Assembly: GCA_964468725.1 (NCBI GenBank)
Contig: CAYXVU010000099.1
Span: forward strand, 1 to 20,375
DNA length: 20,375 bases
Reading direction: 5' to 3'
Source of the DNA: CAYXVU01 sp964468725
GTDB taxonomy: Bacteria; Acidobacteriota; Blastocatellia; UBA7656
A program made the position numbers and the translations under genes. Below, in pieces: positions 15,502 through 20,375 of this stretch. A model generated the notes under the pieces. That model had not been told where the DNA came from and made no database searches. It saw only the letters and a program-made list of their open reading frames with translations. Numbering within the stretch: the stretch's first letter is position 1; each line of letters begins with the position of its first letter.

Positions 15502-16581
15502 GTGCGATTTCTAGATATGGACTTGAGAATCACTCCGCTGAAGAGGTTAACCCATCGTTCGGCCTCCGGCCTTCGCAGACTCGGGAGAGTTGTATTACTG
15601 GCCGCCCTGACCTTCTTTTGGGCGACAACTGCCGAGGGCTCAACCGGTTTCACCACTGAGGAGGTTTGTTGGAACAACGGCGACATCAAACTGGTCGGCA
15701 CTTTATATCTTCCTGATGGGAACGGCCCTTTCCCGACTGCCGTCATGCTGCATGGGTCTGGAAGTCTTACAAAAACGGATCGGATATATAGAGAGCACGC
15801 AGAGCGTATGGCGCAGGCCGGACTGGCCTTCCTCGTCTATGACAAGCGCGGGGTTGGCAGTTCTACCGGGAATTGGAGACAAGCTTCGCTAACCGATCTG
15901 GCTGACGATGCAGAAGGGGCTGTGAATCGGCTTCGCACACATAAAAAGATCATTACCGGCAGGATCGGATTGGTTGGCATCAGTCAAGGGGCGTGGGTGG
16001 CCAATATCCTGTTGTCGCGGCCATTGCACATTGCCTTTATCGTATGGGTTTCGGGTGCTCCGATAACTCCGGCTGAGCAGGGGCACTTTGTCGTAGAGGC
16101 TCAATTGCGCGCGAAAGGGTACGATGCTGAAACGATCAAAAAAGCAAGCGACTTAGACCGGCGCATCACTGCTGTATACCGCACGAATAGCAGATGGGAA
16201 GAAGCCACAGAAGCGATTCAAAAGGTGAGTTCTGAGAATTGGTTCAAAGATTCGGGTTTAGAATTGCAGGCAAAGGATTTTTGGCACTGGCAATGGTATA
16301 GGCGATTCATGGACTACGATCCCATGCCCGTTTTGAAGAGACTGAATATTCCGTTATTCGTCGCCTACGGAGAAGAGGATCAAATCATTCCGGTTCAACG
16401 GTGCGCTCAAATACTGGATGAGTTACGAACACAAGATGGGAAAGACATCACGACGATTATCATTCCCAACCTGGGACACGATCTGTCTATCCGAAAAGGG
16501 CCGCAGCCGGAAGCCTATTGGGCTGCTCTCGAAACCTGGTTGCGCAAAAAGAGGGTGATCCGACCTGCAAGCGCAGGCTGA
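15502..16581 (+). CDS. Exported alpha/beta hydrolase
   Basis: A 359-residue alpha/beta-hydrolase-fold enzyme (dienelactone hydrolase/S9-peptidase-like esterase group). The oxyanion HG motif is VMLHGSGS (81-88), with a YDKRGVGSS strand (113-121), nucleophile Ser161 in GISQG, likely acid Asp293 in YGEEDQIIP, and His326 in NLGHD. Residues about 28-47 form a hydrophobic export signal or anchor after a basic N-terminus. The GTG at 15502 and an ATG at 15517 are both possible starts; neither has a strong ribosome binding site, and the ATG gives the shorter, more normal signal peptide. Physiological substrate unknown. It ends 52 bases from the convergent regulator's stop. Confidence 0.88.
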   Translation: MRFLDMDLRITPLKRLTHRSASGLRRLGRVVLLAALTFFWATTAEGSTGFTTEEVCWNNGDIKLVGTLYLPDGNGPFPTAVMLHGSGSLTKTDRIYREHAERMAQAGLAFLVYDKRGVGSSTGNWRQASLTDLADDAEGAVNRLRTHKKIITGRIGLVGISQGAWVANILLSRPLHIAFIVWVSGAPITPAEQGHFVVEAQLRAKGYDAETIKKASDLDRRITAVYRTNSRWEEATEAIQKVSSENWFKDSGLELQAKDFWHWQWYRRFMDYDPMPVLKRLNIPLFVAYGEEDQIIPVQRCAQILDELRTQDGKDITTIIIPNLGHDLSIRKGPQPEAYWAALETWLRKKRVIRPASAG

Positions 16582-16633
16582 ATAGAAACAGCCGATGAAT
16601 CCTCGCATTACCCGGAGCCTGGCGAGTCGAGCA

Positions 16634-18541
16634 TCAGCGTGTGAGTTGCAGGCGATTGAGCAATTCGCGGAAGCGTGCCTCTTGATGGAGCGGGGCGAAA
16701 CGGGGGTCAACCTTGATGTACGGCAGGCTCGGATTGCGATTTTGAAACGCCTGTTCCAACCATTGCAACGCAGCTTGATGATTGCCCAAAGCGATTTGGG
16801 TCAACCCCATCTCAAATGACCGATCGGTTCTATTGGCCATATCTTTTTGATAGGTGTCGAGCGCGGCCTTGAGCAACTGCCGATTGCCAGATCGGACGGC
16901 CAGATAGCCATCGGGAACTCCCCCTTTAGCCAGATGTCTGTCGTATTCGGCCAGCGCCTCTTTGAGCATCTCTTTCTGCTCATAACTCAGCATCAGCCCT
17001 TCGTGCGCCGAAGGAGAATCGGGCTGCAACTCAAGGGCTGTGTGAAATTCCCGAAGCGCCTCGTCATAGCGATGAGCGAAAAAGTATGTCCACCCCAATT
17101 TATTATGAATGGCCGGTGACAACGGATCCGCCTCTCGCGCTTTGTTGAGCTCCGCGAGAGCGGCTTCCGGCTCTCCTTTGATGGTCAACAGCCCGGCATA
17201 CCAATATCGGGCTGTCAGGTACTGTGGATTGCGACTGAGGGCGTACTCATAATGGACTTGCGCCTGCGCCCAATCCCACTCAAAGCGGGTAAGCAGAAAG
17301 GCGAGCGAGGTGTGCGCTTCGACCAACGAGTCATCCAGTTCTACGGCCTTAAGCGCTGCCTTCTTTGCTTCGCGCAAGATCTCTGCGGGATTCATAACTT
17401 GGAAATAGAGCAAGCTGTAAGAGTCCGCCAACCCCGCATATGCCAGCGCATAGGAGGGGTCGAGTCCGATGGCTTGACGAAAGTAGGAAACCGCTTTTTC
17501 AAGCCCCTCTTTTGAGCGTTTGTTCCAGAAGTACCGACCCCGTATATAGGCTTGATAGGCTTCCGAATTGTCGGTATAGCGTTTGATCAGTCGCGCTTTC
17601 TCTTCTTCGTTCAACTTCAGGCTGACGACATCGGCCACGCGTCGGGCAATCGAATCTTGAACGGCAAAGATGTTGGTGAACGGTTCATCGAACGACTCAG
17701 CCCATAGCGATTCGCCATCGTTGACGCGGAGCATTTGCACGCTGACGCGAAGCTGTTGCCCGACAGCATCATATTGCAGCTTGCCTTCCAAGACTAAGGC
17801 GACCTTCAGGCGACGGCCTGCCTCAAGGGCATCGGCTTCGGGGGCATCATAGGGCAAAACGGCGCTGGTCGGGCGCACGACGAAGTTCGAGAGATTGCTC
17901 AGTTTCGTCACCAGCGCGTCGGCCATTGCCAATCCCAGATGATTGTCGGTTGCGGATGATAATTGCTTGAACGGCAACACCGCGAGCGAAGTATCAGTAG
18001 GCGAGACCGCAGGCGGCGGTGTAGGGGAGAACGCCCAAAGGGCAAGGGCGACTACCAATAATCCGATTGTAATGGCCAGCGCCAGTTTCCTATAACGGCT
18101 AAAGGCAGGGAGAGAATTATGGGGAAGCAGGCTGGCTGGTTCGACCGTCTCCGGCAGAGAGTCAGCAGCATCGTTGGATAAGGCAGTCGCCAAGCCGGAC
18201 AGCACATCCGGCTCAGGCTGAGTGACCTCGGCCACAAAGCTATAACCGCGACGCGGGACAGTGACGATGTAGCGATGTTCGGTCGGGCTTTCGCCTAACG
18301 CTTTGCGGAGGGCAGAGATATGCACGTTGAGATTGATCTCTTCAACGAAGGTATCAGGCCAGAGTTTGGCCATCAGTTCATTGCGTTCGACGACGCTGCC
18401 GCGATATTCGAGCAGCACCAACAGGGTATCGAAGGCTTTCGCCGGTAAGGGAACTGGTTGACCTTCTTTCAATAACAGACGTTTGATGGGATCAACCTGA
18501 AAAGAGCCAAAGGCATACTGCTTTTCCTTAACACTGAGCAT
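16634..18541 (-). CDS. CadC-like one-component regulator (winged helix, TM, TolB-like, TPR), copy 2
   Basis: A 635-residue paralogue of the regulator at 7936-9900 with the same domain order: winged helix (about 9-105), a low-complexity linker that has diverged, one membrane segment (about 152-171, LALAITIGLLVVALALWAF), a TolB/FlgO-like domain (about 185-305; AVLPFKQLSSATDNHLGLAMADALVTKLSNL) and TPR units to near the end. Residues 36-105 are identical to copy 1 at the DNA level. The periplasmic TPR part differs more, so the two probably read different signals but the same DNA sites. It is divergent from the S8-like gene at 18904 and has a tandem-repeat candidate operator 78 bases upstream. Confidence 0.93.
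   Translation of the reverse strand: MLSVKEKQYAFGSFQVDPIKRLLLKEGQPVPLPAKAFDTLLVLLEYRGSVVERNELMAKLWPDTFVEEINLNVHISALRKALGESPTEHRYIVTVPRRGYSFVAEVTQPEPDVLSGLATALSNDAADSLPETVEPASLLPHNSLPAFSRYRKLALAITIGLLVVALALWAFSPTPPPAVSPTDTSLAVLPFKQLSSATDNHLGLAMADALVTKLSNLSNFVVRPTSAVLPYDAPEADALEAGRRLKVALVLEGKLQYDAVGQQLRVSVQMLRVNDGESLWAESFDEPFTNIFAVQDSIARRVADVVSLKLNEEEKARLIKRYTDNSEAYQAYIRGRYFWNKRSKEGLEKAVSYFRQAIGLDPSYALAYAGLADSYSLLYFQVMNPAEILREAKKAALKAVELDDSLVEAHTSLAFLLTRFEWDWAQAQVHYEYALSRNPQYLTARYWYAGLLTIKGEPEAALAELNKAREADPLSPAIHNKLGWTYFFAHRYDEALREFHTALELQPDSPSAHEGLMLSYEQKEMLKEALAEYDRHLAKGGVPDGYLAVRSGNRQLLKAALDTYQKDMANRTDRSFEMGLTQIALGNHQAALQWLEQAFQNRNPSLPYIKVDPRFAPLHQEARFRELLNRLQLTR
18228..18436 (-). repeat. 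209-bp identical direct repeat, copy 2 (winged-helix coding)
   Basis: Identical to 9587-9795, in the same orientation, within the regulator gene. The flanks in the same reading frame are only moderately similar (for example CAATCGGCTGACC against GAACTGGTTGACC just outside), so the identity is localised. Confidence 0.97.
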
Positions 18542-18618
18542 TTCTCTCCTGAATTTTGAAGGGGGATTTTTCGATTCATCCCCGATCCCCGACAGTCATC
18601 ATACAAAAACATCCCGAC

Positions 18619-18640
18619 TTAATGAAGTTTAATGATTATT
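18619..18640 (-). promoter_or_regulatory. Candidate operator: tandem TTAATGA direct repeat
   Basis: TTAATGA at 18619-18625 and 18629-18635 (10-bp period), then TTATT. It matches the site at 9977-9998 in 19 of 22 positions, in an otherwise non-conserved leader. It lies in the 362-base divergent gap (18542-18903), so it may serve both the regulator and the S8-like gene. The gap also holds TAACCC-CAGTGT-GGGTTA (18725-18742), an 18-bp interrupted palindrome of unknown role. Confidence 0.6.
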
Positions 18641-18903
18641 CAGTCAGAGTTTTGCGAGACAATCTTTATCATAGGGTCAGACTGGGCAAGCACTTTTTCG
18701 CAACTCCTTTCCCACCAACCGCCATAACCCCAGTGTGGGTTACAGGCCGAGCTAACTTATACCCATTTGCCGGTTGAAAGGAGAGGGCAAGCCGTCAAAG
18801 CTCGCAGAACCGACGAAGCTGCGAATTGACCGCTTCCTCTCGCTCCGACCTGCCAGTCGGTATGATTACCTTTCCATTCGCTACCACCAAGGAGGCATTT
18901 CCC

Positions 18904-20375
18904 ATGAAACGATGGATGACCATAATGATTGCATTCGTAGCCGGAGCGTTGTTGCTTACCTCGAGCGCCCGGATGCAGACGCAAAACCAATCGTCTAACC
19001 GTGAAAATCATAGTGAGTTGAGCATGATTGAAAACCCACGGGCAGGCTACATCAGCAAAAGCGCCCGCCACAAACTCCTTATCGAGCCTGACCTTCAACA
19101 GAGCGCGGTTTATGCTGAACTGAGGAGGAGCCAAAGCCTCGTCGAAGAGCTTGACTATGGCAGCTTCAAAGTAGCGGTTGTTGATGAGTATCTGGCTGGT
19201 GGGCTGGAACGCCTGCAAGAGATGAAGGCTATCATCAGAGACGATATGAATCTGATCCGGCTGGGTAGCTATGAAATGGACACGATGGTTCCCGAAGCAA
19301 CCTTGAGTCAATTGCCTGCCGAGTTGCGGCAGACCGATATGGCCGATGCGATGGCAAGAGGCGGGCAGCCCAAAGGGGGATTGTACATCGTGCAGTTCAT
19401 CGGGCCGATTCAGGAGGCTTGGCTTGCTGCATTGGATGGAACCGGCGCGGAAGTGGTGAGCTACCTCTCCGCTAATGCCTATGTTGTCAGCGCCAACCGG
19501 CGTGCGGCTGCCAAGTTGATGCAGTTGAAGCATAAGAGATCGTATGTGCAGTTTCTCGGAGATTACGAACCGGCCTTTCGGCTCTCTGCGGGCCTCGAAC
19601 AAGCGCGCAATCAAGGGGATGGCCATGAGTTGACCGTTACAGTTCGAGTCAGCAACGGGAGGCAGGCAGCGAAATCGCTGGCGCGATTGCAGGCCATTTT
19701 CGGGGCGTTCGAATATTCCGAAGAACAATTGAACCAACAAGTTGTTGGCCTACGGGTCAGGCCTGAGCAACTGGCAGACCTTGCAGGTGTGGAGGGGGTG
19801 TTAGCCATACATGAGCGGCACGATGCGTCTGACGTGAAGGGAGCAGAGGGTCAGATGGCTGTGCGGACAGCAAACCGAGTAGGGGAAGGTGTGTATGACG
19901 AATTCCTTAACAAGCATCAACAGCCAAGTCCGGCGCTGCAACGGGCAGAAGAGGCCATCGCGGCAGGAAGAGAGGGAGGGCAGTCAGGCTCGGAGCCAAA
20001 CGAGCGCTTCGTCCTCGATCAAACACAGAGATTGACAGCAACAGGTAAAACCTATCACTTGTCAGGACGAATCCGTGATGTAGGAAAGCCGACACGCATT
20101 GCCCTGGCGTGGACCTCACCGCCTTCCGTCGCTGGAAACCAGGGGGTAGTCAACAATCTCGATCTGGAGGTGCAAATCAACGGAGCAACCTATAAGGGCA
20201 ACGTTTTTGCTGGCGGTGTCTCGGTGAGCGGAGGCAAGGCGGACAGTTTCAATTCGCTTGAGACGATCATCCTGCCAGCCGGGATGGCGGGAGAATTCCG
20301 ATTGACGGTCAAAGCGGCCAATCTCGCAGGTGATGGAGTGCCGGAGCAGGCAGGCCGCACCGATCAAGATTTCGC
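18904..20375 (+). CDS. S8-peptidase-like secreted protein lacking the catalytic domain (3' end outside window)
   Basis: An open frame of at least 490 codons running off the window, started by a strong AAGGAGG (18889-18895) eight bases before the ATG. Residues 1-22 form a signal peptide. Residues about 155-305 resemble the paired N-terminal accessory domains of large secreted subtilisin-family (S8) peptidases: LYIVQFIGPIQEAWLAAL (160-177), AYVVSANR, then LTVTVRV (243-249) and LAGVEGVLAIHER (293-305). Residues about 369-490 match the sandwich domain found after the protease domain: FVLDQT, IALAWTSPP (399-407), VVNNLDLEV (415-423), YKGNVFAGG (430-438), NLAGDGVPEQ and DQDF. The Asp (DxG), His (HGTxVAG) and Ser (GTSxA) motifs that should lie between are absent, and only about 60 residues join the two parts. 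FLNKHQQPSPAL (334-345) looks like the stretch that normally follows the catalytic serine helix. Either an in-frame deletion derivative or a non-catalytic family member. Confidence 0.78.
   Translation, partial: MKRWMTIMIAFVAGALLLTSSARMQTQNQSSNRENHSELSMIENPRAGYISKSARHKLLIEPDLQQSAVYAELRRSQSLVEELDYGSFKVAVVDEYLAGGLERLQEMKAIIRDDMNLIRLGSYEMDTMVPEATLSQLPAELRQTDMADAMARGGQPKGGLYIVQFIGPIQEAWLAALDGTGAEVVSYLSANAYVVSANRRAAAKLMQLKHKRSYVQFLGDYEPAFRLSAGLEQARNQGDGHELTVTVRVSNGRQAAKSLARLQAIFGAFEYSEEQLNQQVVGLRVRPEQLADLAGVEGVLAIHERHDASDVKGAEGQMAVRTANRVGEGVYDEFLNKHQQPSPALQRAEEAIAAGREGGQSGSEPNERFVLDQTQRLTATGKTYHLSGRIRDVGKPTRIALAWTSPPSVAGNQGVVNNLDLEVQINGATYKGNVFAGGVSVSGGKADSFNSLETIILPAGMAGEFRLTVKAANLAGDGVPEQAGRTDQDF

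Noticed and set aside
18757..19740. 327-codon minus-strand frame opposite the S8-like gene
   Set aside because: The plus-strand frame from 18904 has a strong ribosome binding site, signal peptide and family motifs; the minus frame has none of these.

Overview
This window looks like a stretch of chromosome from a moderately GC-rich, Gram-negative-type bacterium. I infer Acidobacteriota, probably Blastocatellia. The reasons are the one-component regulators built as winged helix, one membrane segment, TolB-like domain and TPR array, the large secreted FG-GAP/HYR protein, a TonB-C-domain lipoprotein-like or periplasmic protein, and serine-hydrolase/TPR fusions, a mix typical of that group. This is family-level reasoning, not a database match. 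There is no rRNA, tRNA, CRISPR array, transposase or phage gene.

Layout. Positions 1-4458 hold a forward-strand housekeeping run: the tail of an upstream gene, a SAM methyltransferase, a tRNA-binding-domain protein, a short NAD-type 6-phosphogluconate dehydrogenase (gnd), rsmI five bases later, and a TonB-C-domain periplasmic protein. Convergent to it is glnS (4480-6195, minus). A divergent gap separates glnS from an exported class-C-beta-lactamase-fold hydrolase with a TPR tail (6438-7922). Positions 7936-20375 are accessory in character. Two paralogous CadC-like regulators (7936-9900 and 16634-18541, both minus) are each transcribed divergently from a large exported protein. The first partner is a 1087-residue protein with two seven-unit beta-propeller arrays, two HYR domains and a Cys-rich C-terminal domain (10264-13527). 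The second is an S8-peptidase-like protein (18904 to the window end) whose visible part joins the N-terminal accessory domain to the C-terminal sandwich domain with no protease domain between. Between the two modules lie a frameshifted remnant of a second HYR/Cys-rich gene, a 125-bp inverted-repeat element of MITE/REPIN type, a DUF5829-like secreted protein and an exported alpha/beta hydrolase.

Most interesting signals. (1) The two regulators share a 209-bp stretch identical at every base, covering most of the DNA-binding domain, while the rest of the genes has diverged. (2) Both carry, 77-78 bp upstream of their start codons in otherwise unrelated sequence, a tandem direct repeat TTAATSA with a 10-bp period. 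This is the architecture expected of an OmpR/CadC-type operator and suggests a shared, autoregulated and possibly cross-talking circuit controlling the divergent secreted proteins. (3) The S8-like protein appears to have lost its catalytic domain in frame.
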